Below are positions 42,759 through 52,173 of a stretch of 64,000 nucleotides of DNA, one piece after another (the stretch's first letter is position 1; every line of letters starts with the position of its first letter). The position numbers were made by a program, and so were the translations under genes. The notes under the pieces were generated by a model that made no database searches, had not been told where the DNA came from, and saw only the letters and a program-made list of their open reading frames with translations. Origin of the DNA: DAISVY01 sp036826635 (lineage in GTDB: Bacteria > Zixibacteria > MSB-5A5 > GN15 > FEB-12); contig DAISVY010000007.1 of assembly GCA_036826635.1 (NCBI GenBank), positions 62,001 to 126,000 on the forward strand, in the 5' to 3' direction.

Positions 42759-43130
42759 ATGACTGAAAAAACTCAATCCGCAACGACAGTATTTCGCACG
42801 GTCAAGTGGTACTGCTACATATTTTCCCTGATGTTTTTGTTCTACGGCGGGGTGACCATAATTCTCGATTTTCTCGATCACAAGTATGACAATCTGGCCG
42901 GGCCTTTCATTTTCCTGTTGGTTGGTGTTATTCTGATTAATATATGTTTTGCCTATCGTGACAAGCGACGCTGGGGCTGGTACGGTTTGGTCGTGGTGAA
43001 CGGGCTGGTCGTATTGCTCTCGTTGTTCGGACTTGGCAATATAATGAACATTGTGTTGCTTGTTCTTTCCGCTGTTATGCTGGCGTTATTGTTCCTGCCT
43101 CAGACCAAGGCGGAGATTTTCAGCCGTTAG
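42759..43130 (+). CDS. Small four-helix membrane protein
   Basis: 123 residues with four hydrophobic segments (about 15-37, 45-66, 72-92 and 95-115) and a short soluble N-terminus. GAGGTGAG lies just before ATG at 42759; an upstream in-frame start at 42687 would overlap the ROK gene by 53 bases. Probably co-transcribed with the ROK gene. No family recognised. Confidence 0.65.
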   Translation: MTEKTQSATTVFRTVKWYCYIFSLMFLFYGGVTIILDFLDHKYDNLAGPFIFLLVGVILINICFAYRDKRRWGWYGLVVVNGLVVLLSLFGLGNIMNIVLLVLSAVMLALLFLPQTKAEIFSR

Positions 43131-43140
43131 CAAATTTGAG

Positions 43141-43168
43141 TTGACATGCCGACGGTTCTAATTAAATT
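43141..43168 (+). promoter_or_regulatory. Promoter of tRNA-Phe
   Basis: TTGACA (43141-43146) and TAAATT (43163-43168), spacing 16; transcript start would be about 20 bases before the tRNA. Confidence 0.6.
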
Positions 43169-43197
43169 TCCGGGTCTTTCGAAGATTTGATATTCTT

Positions 43198-43270
<73 letters not shown>

Positions 43271-43368
43271 TTTTTTTCTGCTAAGGATAAGTTCACCGAT
43301 TTTCCCGGGGGCCGTCCGGCGGCTGTTTTTGCGGCTGTCCGAAAAAGCCCGGTCGGTCCCGATTGGGG

Positions 43369-43429
43369 TTGAAATCCAGCCCGGAATCCCGTATAATTAA
43401 ACTCCGACAGGATTGATATTTCTGTCGGA
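43369..43429 (+). promoter_or_regulatory. Strong promoter with a perfect inverted repeat at the transcript start
   Basis: TTGAAA (43369-43374), spacing 17, TATAAT (43392-43397). TCCGACAG (43403-43410) and CTGTCGGA (43422-43429) form a perfect 8-base inverted repeat with an 11-base centre that begins at the predicted +1. It can be an operator or a protective 5' hairpin of the aminotransferase mRNA. Confidence 0.75.
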
Positions 43430-43486
43430 ACCAACGAAGTGAGCCCGGTTTGTCTGCGGGTGAGCGTAAGAAGAAAGGACAGCATA

Positions 43487-44695
43487 GTGATAGAAGGTAT
43501 TCAAGATGAGGTTCGTCCGGACAACTGGAGAATCCCGTCGCATGTTCTCAATCTGGAGACATCGATAATCAGAGAGATTCTCAAGATTTCGTCGCAGCCG
43601 GGCGTGGTATCGTTTGCCGGGGGACTACCGGCACCGGAAATGTTTCCGGTTGAGGAGCTCAAGGAAATGGCCTGTCAGGTGCTGGATAAGTATCGTGATG
43701 TGGCGGTTCAATATTCTATTTCAAGAGGCATTCTGCCGTTTCGCGAAGTGCTGGCCGAGCGGGCCACCGCCGCCGGTGCTCCGACCGAGCCGGAAAATAT
43801 CCTGGTTACTTCCGGTTCACAACAGGGTATAGAGCTGCTGGCTCGGACTTTTATCGATCCCGGGGATTATATTCTCACGGAGAATCCCACTTATCTCGGT
43901 GCGCTTCAGGCTTTCAATTATTATCAGGCCAGGTATGTGACGGTGGAGATGGACCACGACGGTATGCTGGTCGATCAGGTTGAGGAACGGATAAAGAAAT
44001 ACAAACCCAAACTGATTTACGTGGTTTCGAATTTCCAGAATCCCACCGGTGTAACGATGAGCATCGAACGTCGCAAGAAACTTGTCGAGCTCGGGGCCAG
44101 GTATGATGTCCCGGTGGTGGACGACGATCCATACAGTGAAATTCGTTTTGCCGGCGAAAATCTGCCGACTCTCAAATCGTTCGGCGGCGACGGAGTCATA
44201 TCTTTGCAGACGGCTTCCAAGATTATCAGTCCCGGTTTCCGCATCGGCTGGATGAACGGCCCGGCCAGGGTGGTGGCCCAGTTCGAAAAGGTCAAGCAAT
44301 GCGCCGATTTGCACACCTGCACCTTTACTCAATTCATAATATATGAGTTCATTAAAGGAGGTCTGCTGGAACCGCACCTAGAACGGATCAGAGCCAACTA
44401 TCTGGCTAAGCGGGATCTGATGATCAAAACTATGGCCGAAGTGTTCCCCAAGGGAATTAAATGGACCGAGCCGGACGGCGGGCTTTTCCTTTGGGTGGAA
44501 CTCCCGGAGCACATGTCGGCGAAGGAGTTGTTCCCCAAGGCTATTGATCTGAAGGTCGCCTATGTTTACGGCTCGCCGTTTTTCCCGAACGGAGGCGGTG
44601 AAAACACGTTGCGGTTGAATTTCTCCAACTGCACTCATGAAGGTTTGGTGGAAGGCATAACTCGTCTGGGCAAACTTTTCGCGGATAATATGTAG
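43487..44695 (+). CDS. PLP-dependent aminotransferase, LysN/2-aminoadipate-type subfamily
   Basis: 402 residues of fold-type I, class I/II. VSFAGGLPAPEMFP near 38-51, SGSQQGIELLARTFIDPGD near 96-114, NFQNPTGVTM, DDDPYSEIRF and the Schiff-base lysine K245 in TASKIISPGFRIGW; Arg for the substrate carboxylate in LRLNFSN. This subfamily takes 2-aminoadipate, branched-chain or aromatic amino acids; the true substrate is not readable. GTG at 43487 is favoured because AAAGGA lies about 7 bases upstream and the family N-terminus starts there; GTG at 43439 is an alternative. A single-gene unit between its own promoter and terminator. Confidence 0.88.
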   Translation: MIEGIQDEVRPDNWRIPSHVLNLETSIIREILKISSQPGVVSFAGGLPAPEMFPVEELKEMACQVLDKYRDVAVQYSISRGILPFREVLAERATAAGAPTEPENILVTSGSQQGIELLARTFIDPGDYILTENPTYLGALQAFNYYQARYVTVEMDHDGMLVDQVEERIKKYKPKLIYVVSNFQNPTGVTMSIERRKKLVELGARYDVPVVDDDPYSEIRFAGENLPTLKSFGGDGVISLQTASKIISPGFRIGWMNGPARVVAQFEKVKQCADLHTCTFTQFIIYEFIKGGLLEPHLERIRANYLAKRDLMIKTMAEVFPKGIKWTEPDGGLFLWVELPEHMSAKELFPKAIDLKVAYVYGSPFFPNGGGENTLRLNFSNCTHEGLVEGITRLGKLFADNM

Positions 44696-44751
44696 CCCGA
44701 TTTATGCTCAGAGACGTGCGGGACGGCAAAAAAAACAGGAGATAAAAGCAC

Positions 44752-44780
44752 AACCCGCCTTCGGGCGGGTTTGCTGTTTT
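44752..44780 (+). terminator. Intrinsic terminator after the aminotransferase gene
   Basis: AACCCGCC-TTCG-GGCGGGTT (44752-44771), a perfect 8-base-pair stem with a UUCG loop, followed by TGCTGTTTT. Confidence 0.9.
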
Positions 44781-44819
44781 ATGGCAACGTCTCTTTGAAC
44801 TTAAACTCGCGTCGGAGAT

Positions 44820-45662
44820 ATGAAGCTAAAATTCAGGAAATACCAGGCTCTGGGAAACGATTTCATACTCTTTGATTTGCCCCCGGGCACTCTTACCCGG
44901 CGTCGGTTGCCTCGGCTGGCCGTGACGTTGTGTGATCGACACGCGGGCGTGGGGGCCGACGGCGTGCTGTGGCTTTCACCCAGCCGGAAAGCGGATTGTC
45001 GGATGGATATTTACAATGCCGACGGAAGCTGGGCGGAGAAGTGCGGCAACGGGGTGCGTATTGCGGCAGTTCATCTGGCCGGACGGAAAAAGAGAGTGCG
45101 GGATCTGCTTATCGAAACGGCCACTTCAGTGGATTCGGCTTGTCTGGTGCGGCAGATTTCCGGTGGGTATATCGTTCGTTCCCAACTGGGCAAACCGGCT
45201 TTTATGGCCGCCGATGTTCCCGTGCGCACGCGCCGGAAGTATTTTATAAACTCTCCTTTGCGGATCGGCACCGTTGATCTTCCGGTTACCTGTCTGGCTG
45301 TGGGGAACCCGCACGCGGTGATTCTGGTGGACAATTTCGATTTCGACTGGCCGGGCCTGGGGGCTGAAATAGAAACCGCCCGACCCTTTCCTAACGGTAC
45401 GAATGTGGAGTTCGTGCAGGTGAAAAGTCGCCGGAAAATACTTATTGCCGAATGGGAACGCGGAGCGGGAGCGACCGGGTCGTCGGGTACCGGTGCGGCT
45501 GCGGCCGTTTGTGCTATGGTTATGCTGGGACTGACCGACCGTCGCTGCGAGGCGGAGTTCGAAACCGGGTCGTTGATCGTCGACTGGAAAGCCGACACCG
45601 GCATTATCGAACTGACCGGTCCGGTGCAGTATGTGATGGAGGGCGCGGTTGAGTATTCGTGA
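44820..45662 (+). CDS. dapF: Diaminopimelate epimerase-like protein with Cys-to-Ser change
   Basis: 280 residues. DapF interconverts LL- and meso-diaminopimelate by a two-Cys, two-base mechanism in lysine and peptidoglycan synthesis. Present: KYQALGNDFI (7-16), NADGSWAEKCGNGVR with C75, GNPHAV (His165) and EWERGAGATGSSGTGA (211-226). At the place of the second catalytic Cys (Cys217 in the Haemophilus enzyme) there is Ser222 (TCG at 45483-45485), and the usual GET before it is GAT. Either this is a Ser-tolerant subgroup or the protein has another racemase or epimerase role. There is no second dapF in the window. Start ATG at 44820 follows a GTCGGAG Shine-Dalgarno-like site. Confidence 0.85.
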   Translation: MKLKFRKYQALGNDFILFDLPPGTLTRRRLPRLAVTLCDRHAGVGADGVLWLSPSRKADCRMDIYNADGSWAEKCGNGVRIAAVHLAGRKKRVRDLLIETATSVDSACLVRQISGGYIVRSQLGKPAFMAADVPVRTRRKYFINSPLRIGTVDLPVTCLAVGNPHAVILVDNFDFDWPGLGAEIETARPFPNGTNVEFVQVKSRRKILIAEWERGAGATGSSGTGAAAAVCAMVMLGLTDRRCEAEFETGSLIVDWKADTGIIELTGPVQYVMEGAVEYS

Positions 45663-45719
45663 GGCCGCCTGCCTGTCAGCACCGGGCTGGCGGTACGGAC
45701 TGTCTGCACTGCCTGATTG

Positions 45720-47045
45720 ATGTCGACTACAGTGAACAACCTGGAGAAAAGGGGTGAAAGTTCGGGGCAGGTCCGCGGCCTTTTGGCCGGGTTACGGGAT
45801 TACCTGGGCAGCATTCGGATGTTTTCTTCGAACGCCCGGTTGTTTCTTATCGGTTCGTTTCTTATCGGTCTCGATTTTAAGGTCTTCCAATTTCTTTTTA
45901 ATCTCTATCTTAAAGAACTGGGCTTTGCCGAGAGTGCGATAGGTTTTCTCAATTCTTCTCGGGCGCTCGGTATGACTCTGATCGCTATTCCCGCGGCCAT
46001 TCTTCTTACCAAGGTGCGGCTGAAGGTTCTGTTGTATTCCAGTTGTATTCTTTTCGCTGTTTTCACATACGGTTTGGCCAGTTTCCATGAGATGTCGTTG
46101 CTTATTGGTTGTGCTTTTCTGGCCGGGACGTCTTTTTCTTTCTTTCGGGTAGCCTCGAGCCCATTCTATATGCGCAACTCGAGTCCGGCCGAACGCACCC
46201 ACCTGTTTTCTTTTTCGTTTGCCGCGCAATTGCTCTCCGGTATGATCGGTTCATGGGGGGCGGGCCTCATGGTTACTTACATCGGCGACATAACCGGCGA
46301 TATCGTTTTGGGCTATCGCTTTACTTTGTATGCGGCGATAGCGGTCAGTCTGATCGCCCTGGTGCCGTTCGCCCGAATCAGAACCGGCAGCCCGTCGGAC
46401 GGAGGTGATCGCATCGCGATTACGCTAAACCAGCTCAAACGGCGTGGCGGTTTTTATGCCAGGGTGGGTTCGGTCAATTTCCTGATAGGTATCGGCGCCG
46501 GGCTGGTCATCCCGTTTTTGAATCTGTACTTCCGGGATCGCTTTTACCTCGGGCCGGATAGAATAGGATTCTATTTCATTCTTTTGTCTTTCGGTATGCT
46601 TGTCGGGACTCTGTGCGGTCCGCTTCTGACCCGGCGGCTCGGGCTGGTGCGTACGATTGTCATTACTCAGTTGGCCTCTATTCCGTTCATGCTCGTGCTG
46701 TCGTATACTTATTCGCTGGCTCTGGCGGTGCCGGCTTTTGTAATCCGAGGCGGTTTGATGAATCTGGGCATGCCCATAAGCACCAACTTCGGTATGGAAA
46801 TGTCGGAGGAACAGGAACAGGGCTTTGTCAATGCCCTGCTGATGGTTTCCTGGACTTCGGCATGGATGGTGGCCGTGGCTGTCGGAGGGCACCTTATTGA
46901 GGTTTACGGTTATACCATCGTATTGAATATCTCCGCGGCGTTGTACGTGGCGTCGTCGTTTATCTACTACGGGTTTTTCGGTCGCAGCGAGAGAAAGAAC
47001 CGGGACAGTATCGGATGGCGAATGGCTCGCGAGGGCGATCTGTAA
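45720..47045 (+). CDS. Major facilitator superfamily transporter
   Basis: 441 residues with about 12 hydrophobic segments in two sets of six, split by a hydrophilic loop near residues 215-235. The loop between helices 2 and 3 contains SSRALGMTL in place of a clear GxxxDRxGRR motif; SFFRVASSPFYMRNSS lies near helix 5. The N-terminal 30 residues are hydrophilic. Direction and substrate cannot be inferred. ATG at 45720 is preferred to TTG at 45717. Confidence 0.85.
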   Translation: MSTTVNNLEKRGESSGQVRGLLAGLRDYLGSIRMFSSNARLFLIGSFLIGLDFKVFQFLFNLYLKELGFAESAIGFLNSSRALGMTLIAIPAAILLTKVRLKVLLYSSCILFAVFTYGLASFHEMSLLIGCAFLAGTSFSFFRVASSPFYMRNSSPAERTHLFSFSFAAQLLSGMIGSWGAGLMVTYIGDITGDIVLGYRFTLYAAIAVSLIALVPFARIRTGSPSDGGDRIAITLNQLKRRGGFYARVGSVNFLIGIGAGLVIPFLNLYFRDRFYLGPDRIGFYFILLSFGMLVGTLCGPLLTRRLGLVRTIVITQLASIPFMLVLSYTYSLALAVPAFVIRGGLMNLGMPISTNFGMEMSEEQEQGFVNALLMVSWTSAWMVAVAVGGHLIEVYGYTIVLNISAALYVASSFIYYGFFGRSERKNRDSIGWRMAREGDL

Positions 47046-47076
47046 TACGCCGCCCGCGTGGTGGTTCAATTACCGA

Positions 47077-47105
47077 TTGCCATTGGCCCGATTCTGACAG
47101 ATATT
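47077..47105 (+). promoter_or_regulatory. Candidate promoter of the argS-shikimate operon
   Basis: TTGCCA (47077-47082) and GATATT (47100-47105), spacing 17, 33 bases before the argS ATG. Confidence 0.4.
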
Positions 47106-47137
47106 AACGTTCTTCAGGCAGGGAAAGCTTTGATCGC

Positions 47138-48949
47138 ATGACAAAGGACAGGTACAAACAGCAATTCGCCGAAACTACCGCCGAGGCCTTTCGAGTTGCC
47201 TACCCGGATGTCTATGAGCAGCTTGGCGACAACGAACCGTTTGATTCGGCGGCTATTCTGAAAGCCCTGACAACTCCCCGGGACGCCGGGATGGGGCGTT
47301 TTGCTCTGCCGGTTTTCAAATATGCCCGGGCGCTAAAGGCTAAACCGCCGGATATCGCTGTCCGTGTGGCCGAAGAAACCAATCGCCTTTTGGAAAAGCG
47401 CCCCGACCGGTTGATCAAAAGTGTGGCCCTCAGCGGTTTCCTTAATGCCCAGGTCGATCCTCTCATCCTTGCCCGGGAGACACTTGATGCCGTGCTGACC
47501 CGGGGGACGGAATACGGCCAAAGTCAACTGGGCAACGACATGATATATCTGGTCGAGTATTCCTCGCCCAATATCGCCAAACCGTTCGGAGTGGGGCACC
47601 TTCGTTCGACCATTCTCGGTCACACCCTGCGCCGGATCTATCGGAAACTCGGCTACAATGTGGTGGGCATAAACTACCCCGGTGACTGGGGGACCCAGTT
47701 CGGCAAAATGATCGTGGCCTACGAAAAATGGGGCGACGAGAAGACACTTGAAGGTAACGCCGTAAAAAACCTTCTGGCGCTGTACGTTCGATATCATGAA
47801 GAGGCGGAGAAAGACGACAAACTTGACGATAAAGCTCGGCTCGCCTTCAAACGCCTTGAGGACGGCAATCCCGAGGCGGTACGTCTGTGGAAGACATTCA
47901 AAGAGATATCGTACGCCGAGTTTGACCGTGTGTATGGCCTGTTGGGAATAGAATTCGACTGGGTCTACGGAGAGTCGGACCTTAACGATAAAATGGAACC
48001 GCTGGTGCGGCGCCTTGAGCGGGACGGGCTCACGTCCGTTTCCCAGGGCGCCCTGGTGGTTGAACTGAACGACAAGCAACTTCCGCCGCTTTTGCTGAAA
48101 AAAGCCGACGGGGCTACGCTGTACGCCACACGTGATTTGACCGGTATGGTGTATCGATGGGATCGATATCCGGGTTTTTACGAATCTCTTTACGTGGTAA
48201 ACACGGCTCAGTCGGATCATTTCAAGCAGTGTTTTCGGGTGATCGACATGATGGAAGAGACGGAGAAAATCCCGTCCGAAAAGCGCATGGGGGGGAGACT
48301 TCGTCATGTCGATTTCGGCTGGGTACGTTTCGGCGGCAAATCCATGTCTACCCGTCGCGGCAATATCGTTTTGCTTGAAGACGTCATAGCCGAGGCCACC
48401 GATCTGGCCCGGGGAAAGATACGTGAAAAGAACCCCGGTTTGGAACGTATCGATGAAACGGCCCGGATGATCGGGGTTGGAGCGGTGGTCTTCTCGCAGC
48501 TCTCGGTCCGGCGGCAGCGCGATGTCGATTTTCAATGGGAAGAAGTGCTGAGTTTCGAAGGCGAGACAGGTCCGTATTTACAGTATACGCATGCCCGTTT
48601 GTGCTCGTTGCTGCGGAAATACGACGGCCAGGTCTCGACGAAGATAGATCATGCGCGGCTGAACGCACCCGAGGAACAGAGAGTCATTGAAGCACTGGCC
48701 GATTTTCCTGAGGTTGTTGTCGATGCGGGAGAGCATTACGAACCCAATTTCATCGCCGCGTATCTTCTGAGGCTGGCCGGGGCTTTCAACAAGGTCTATC
48801 AGCGCAAAGACGATCAGGGGAATATCGATAAGATTATATCCGATGACTTGGAGCTTACGGCGGCGCGTATTGCGCTCGTGCGGGCCGTGCAACTGGTGAT
48901 AGGGGAAGGACTCTATCTTTTGGGTTTACAGGCACCGGAGGAAATGTAA
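47138..48949 (+). CDS. argS: Arginyl-tRNA synthetase
   Basis: 603 residues, class I. N-terminal Add-1 domain (about 1-115), HIGH-type motif in KPFGVGHLRSTI near 149-160, NYPGDWGTQFGKM, KSMSTRRG as the KMSKS-type loop near 393-400, and the DALR anticodon-binding domain with YLQYTHARLCSLLRK near 485-500. It is the first gene of a run that continues without a gap into the DAHP synthase gene, whose GTG directly follows the argS stop. Confidence 0.96.
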   Translation: MTKDRYKQQFAETTAEAFRVAYPDVYEQLGDNEPFDSAAILKALTTPRDAGMGRFALPVFKYARALKAKPPDIAVRVAEETNRLLEKRPDRLIKSVALSGFLNAQVDPLILARETLDAVLTRGTEYGQSQLGNDMIYLVEYSSPNIAKPFGVGHLRSTILGHTLRRIYRKLGYNVVGINYPGDWGTQFGKMIVAYEKWGDEKTLEGNAVKNLLALYVRYHEEAEKDDKLDDKARLAFKRLEDGNPEAVRLWKTFKEISYAEFDRVYGLLGIEFDWVYGESDLNDKMEPLVRRLERDGLTSVSQGALVVELNDKQLPPLLLKKADGATLYATRDLTGMVYRWDRYPGFYESLYVVNTAQSDHFKQCFRVIDMMEETEKIPSEKRMGGRLRHVDFGWVRFGGKSMSTRRGNIVLLEDVIAEATDLARGKIREKNPGLERIDETARMIGVGAVVFSQLSVRRQRDVDFQWEEVLSFEGETGPYLQYTHARLCSLLRKYDGQVSTKIDHARLNAPEEQRVIEALADFPEVVVDAGEHYEPNFIAAYLLRLAGAFNKVYQRKDDQGNIDKIISDDLELTAARIALVRAVQLVIGEGLYLLGLQAPEEM

Positions 48950-49966
48950 GTGCTCGTGGTGATGGATCGCTGCGCCACCGAAGAAATGGTGAGCCGTGTC
49001 TGTGACGCTATCGAGAAGATGGGGCTGCAGGCTCATCCCATGCCGGGGGCGTTGCGGACAGCCATAGGTGTGACCGGCAATAAGGATCGGATCGACGCTG
49101 ATCGGATAATGGCGCTCGCCGGGGTGCGTCGGATAATTCACATTACCCAGCCGTATCGTCTGGTCAGTCGCGAATTTTATCCTGACGATACGGTTATTGA
49201 TGTGTCCGGGATAAAGATCGGTGGTCCGGAATTTACCGTTATGGCCGGTCCCTGTGCGGTCGAGAGTCGGGAACAATGCTTTGCTATCGCTGAGAAAGTC
49301 GCGGCTTCGGGAGCCCGGATATTTCGCGGGGGGGCTTACAAACCGCGCACTTCGCCATACAGTTTTCAGGGGCTGGCCGAGGAAGGTCTTCGCATTCTCG
49401 CCGAAGTGCGTGAGAAATACGGTCTGGCGGTCGTAACGGAAGCAGTTGACACCGATACTCTGGATCTGGTGGCGGACTATGCGGATATTATTCAGATAGG
49501 CACCCGCAATATGCAGAACTACTCCCTGTTGCGCAAAGCCGGTCGCAGTCAAAAACCGATTTTGCTGAAACGGGGGCGTTCGGCTACTATTAACGAATTT
49601 CTCATGGCGGCCGAGTACATTCTGGCCGAGGGTAACCGTCGGGTTATTCTTTGTGAGCGCGGAGTGCGAACCCTTGCTGATGATTCCGGGAGTATTCTTG
49701 ATCTTTCGGTCATTCCGCTGATCAAGCAGCAGAGCCATCTTCCGGTTATAGCCGATCCCAGCCACGGCACCGGTCACAAGGATCGGGTGTTACCTCTCTC
49801 GCGGGCCGCCATGGCAGCCGGGGCGCACGGCCTGATTGTTGAGGTTCACCACGAACCGGAAAAGGCGCTTTCCGACGGTGTTCAGTCCATTACACCGACG
49901 GCTTTTGATGATCTGATGGGCCAGTTGCGCCGTCTGGCCGACGCCCTCGACGGAGTTCGATTGTGA
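48950..49966 (+). CDS. aroF: DAHP synthase, type I-beta with N-terminal ferredoxin-like domain
   Basis: 338 residues. Residues 1-70 form the small regulatory ferredoxin-like domain; VSREFYPDDTVIDV links it to the KDO8PS-like barrel: MAGPCAVESREQ near 96, RGGAYKPRTSPYSFQG near 125, IQIGTRNMQN, LLKRG, ILCERG, DPSHGTGHKD and EVHHEPEKALSDG. It condenses PEP and erythrose 4-phosphate, the first step of the shikimate pathway. The N-terminal domain is known in related enzymes to mediate feedback inhibition. GTG start abuts the argS stop, with GGAGGAAATG upstream. Overlaps aroA by 4 bases. Confidence 0.95.
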   Translation: MLVVMDRCATEEMVSRVCDAIEKMGLQAHPMPGALRTAIGVTGNKDRIDADRIMALAGVRRIIHITQPYRLVSREFYPDDTVIDVSGIKIGGPEFTVMAGPCAVESREQCFAIAEKVAASGARIFRGGAYKPRTSPYSFQGLAEEGLRILAEVREKYGLAVVTEAVDTDTLDLVADYADIIQIGTRNMQNYSLLRKAGRSQKPILLKRGRSATINEFLMAAEYILAEGNRRVILCERGVRTLADDSGSILDLSVIPLIKQQSHLPVIADPSHGTGHKDRVLPLSRAAMAAGAHGLIVEVHHEPEKALSDGVQSITPTAFDDLMGQLRRLADALDGVRL

Positions 49967-51309
49967 AAAGAGAAATACATCCGGCTAAACATATCGGTGG
50001 TACGGTTACCGTTCCCGGTGATAAGTCTATGGCCCAGCGGGCGGCTCTTCTGTCGATACTGGCGGAAGATACCGTTACGGTCAACAATTTCCCATCCGGT
50101 GCCGATGGGCAAACGTCCCTGACTGCCGCTCAGGCGTTTGGTGTGACAATAGTAACGGTCGGGGAGAATAGCCTTACGCTGACCCCGCCGTCCACTTTAT
50201 CCCTTGCTTCGGGGGCCATCGTTGAATGTAACAATTCCGGGACGACCGCGCGCCTTCTGGCCGGTCTTGTCGCGGGGAGTTCGGTCGATGTTATTCTCTC
50301 CGGGGATGAATCGTTGTCAAAGCGGCCGATGGATCGCATTGTGGCGCCGCTTTCGAAAATGGGGGCCGAGGTGTTCGCTACCGATGATCACCTGCCGTTG
50401 AAAGTTCACGGAAAGAAGCTGTTGCCTTTCGAATATCGTTTGCCGCTGCCGTCAGCGCAGGTGAAATCCGCTCTTCTGCTGGCCGGGTTGGCTTCCGGTT
50501 GTTCGGTTACCCTGCGTGAGGACATCGTCAGTCGTGATCATACCGAGTTGATGATCGGTGCTCTGGGCGGTGATATTTCGGTCAGAGATGTCAAACCCGT
50601 GAGACAGGAAGACCCGAACGATCCGCGGAAAAGCCGCGTGATTATGCCGGAACCGTTTCGTCGGGAAATTATCCTGGGGGCTCGTGCCCATATCAAGGGG
50701 GGACAGGTCGATCTTCCCGGAGACTTTTCCACGGCGGCGAATTTTTTTGCGGTTGCGGCTCTGTCCGGCCGGTCGGTAACGGTTGAAAAGGTGGGGCTCA
50801 ATCCCACTCGAACGGCATTTTTGGATCATCTTAAGGCGTGTGGTTGTCAGGTTGATATCAGTGCGAAAGAAACGCTCGGCGGCGAACCGCGCGGCAATGT
50901 GACGGTGACGGGCGGCCCGCTCAAGGCACGCAAGATCAGTGGTGACGTGACCGTCGGTTTGATCGACGAAATTCCGATTGTGGCCGTCATGGCTGCGTTT
51001 GCCAAAGGGACGACGGTTATTCGTGACGCGGCCGAGTTGAGAGTGAAGGAATCTGATCGGCTGGCGGCTATATCACATAATCTGGGTCTTATGGGTGTTT
51101 CCTGCGGGCTTCTTGAGGACGGTTTGGTTATTGAAGGAGCGAACGAACCGGCCGGAGCGGATTTCGAAAGTTTCGGGGATCATCGCATCGTGATGGCTTT
51201 TGCCGTTGCCGCGGTTTGTGCTACCGGACCGTCAACCATGGACGACGACGCGGCGGTGAATGTCTCGTGTCCCGAGTTCTTTGAATTGCTGGGCGGGATA
51301 GCGCAATGA
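49963..51309 (+). CDS. aroA: EPSP synthase (5-enolpyruvylshikimate-3-phosphate synthase)
   Basis: 448 residues from GTG (GTGA overlap with the DAHP synthase stop). PGDKSMAQRAALL near 18-30 (the usual text is PGDKSISHR), NNSGTTARLLAGL near 88-100, SAQVKSALLLAGL, SRDHTELM, DEIPIVAVMAAFA and RVKESDRLAA plus FGDHRIVMAFA. It joins PEP to shikimate 3-phosphate. GDKSMAQ has Ala for the usual Ser/Gly next to the substrate His/Gln position. Overlaps aroE by 4 bases. Confidence 0.95.
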   Translation: MKREIHPAKHIGGTVTVPGDKSMAQRAALLSILAEDTVTVNNFPSGADGQTSLTAAQAFGVTIVTVGENSLTLTPPSTLSLASGAIVECNNSGTTARLLAGLVAGSSVDVILSGDESLSKRPMDRIVAPLSKMGAEVFATDDHLPLKVHGKKLLPFEYRLPLPSAQVKSALLLAGLASGCSVTLREDIVSRDHTELMIGALGGDISVRDVKPVRQEDPNDPRKSRVIMPEPFRREIILGARAHIKGGQVDLPGDFSTAANFFAVAALSGRSVTVEKVGLNPTRTAFLDHLKACGCQVDISAKETLGGEPRGNVTVTGGPLKARKISGDVTVGLIDEIPIVAVMAAFAKGTTVIRDAAELRVKESDRLAAISHNLGLMGVSCGLLEDGLVIEGANEPAGADFESFGDHRIVMAFAVAAVCATGPSTMDDDAAVNVSCPEFFELLGGIAQ

Positions 51310-52154
51310 GCAATGAAGAGTTGCGATTTGCTCTTATAGGTGAAAGAATAGATTATTCGCGTTCGCCGCAGATATTCGAGGCTATATTCGAGCAATTGCA
51401 TCTTGTCGGCCGTTTCGAACTGCATTCGGTCGAACCGCAACAACTTGAAGCGCGTCTTCGCGATCTTGTCGCCGATGGTATCGCGGGGCTGTCGGTTTCG
51501 ATTCCCTACAAACAGAAGGTCGTGCCCTATTTGAACGAAATCGGCCCCGTGGCTCGGGAGCTTGATGCGGTCAACTCGATTGTTGTCGACAACAATCGGT
51601 TGCGCGGTTACAACACCGATTGTCACGGTTTCTCCGTTCCGTTGCAAGCTTACGCGGATCGACTGCGTGACAGTCGGGCGGTGGTTGTCGGCAGCGGCGG
51701 TGCCGCTCGGGCCGTGATCTATGCTTTGGTGAACGATTTTGGGGTGACGCGTATTACGGTTGCGGGACGGAGTATCGACAACGTGGTGCGATTCAAACAG
51801 CAACTTGAAGACCGACTGGCGGGACTGGAAATTACACCGGTTTCCCTCGATTCGGACCTGAATACGACCATATCGGGGGCGGCACTTCTGGTGAACTGCA
51901 CACCGGTCGGCGGAGCCAACCAGCCGTCGGTCAGCCCCTTTCCGAAAAGTTTCGATTTTACCCGGGTATCGATATATTACGATCTCAACTATAATCGGGA
52001 CAACCGGCTGATCCGGGCCGCGCGCGAAGCCGGAATTATCACTATCGACGGGTCATCCATGCTCGTGGCTCAGGCGATCCGTTCGTTTCGACTGTGGACC
52101 GGTCGCACGATAGAATTTCAGCCGGTCTACGATGCGGTTTTTTCAGCCGGCTGA
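51306..52154 (+). CDS. aroE: Shikimate dehydrogenase
   Basis: 282 residues. Substrate-binding YSRSPQIFEAIF near 17-28, catalytic Lys in VSIPYKQKV near 63-71, NTDCHGF near 99-105 with catalytic Asp, NADP-binding GSGGAARAV near 128-136, NCTPVGG near 198. It reduces 3-dehydroshikimate to shikimate with NADPH. ATG overlaps the aroA stop by 4 bases (ATGA). Confidence 0.95.
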   Translation: MSNEELRFALIGERIDYSRSPQIFEAIFEQLHLVGRFELHSVEPQQLEARLRDLVADGIAGLSVSIPYKQKVVPYLNEIGPVARELDAVNSIVVDNNRLRGYNTDCHGFSVPLQAYADRLRDSRAVVVGSGGAARAVIYALVNDFGVTRITVAGRSIDNVVRFKQQLEDRLAGLEITPVSLDSDLNTTISGAALLVNCTPVGGANQPSVSPFPKSFDFTRVSIYYDLNYNRDNRLIRAAREAGIITIDGSSMLVAQAIRSFRLWTGRTIEFQPVYDAVFSAG

Positions 52155-52173
52155 CGGACGGCAGAGCTCTGCC

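Noticed and set aside
47333..48535. 400-codon open frame on the minus strand
   Set aside because: Antisense to argS, whose identity is certain.
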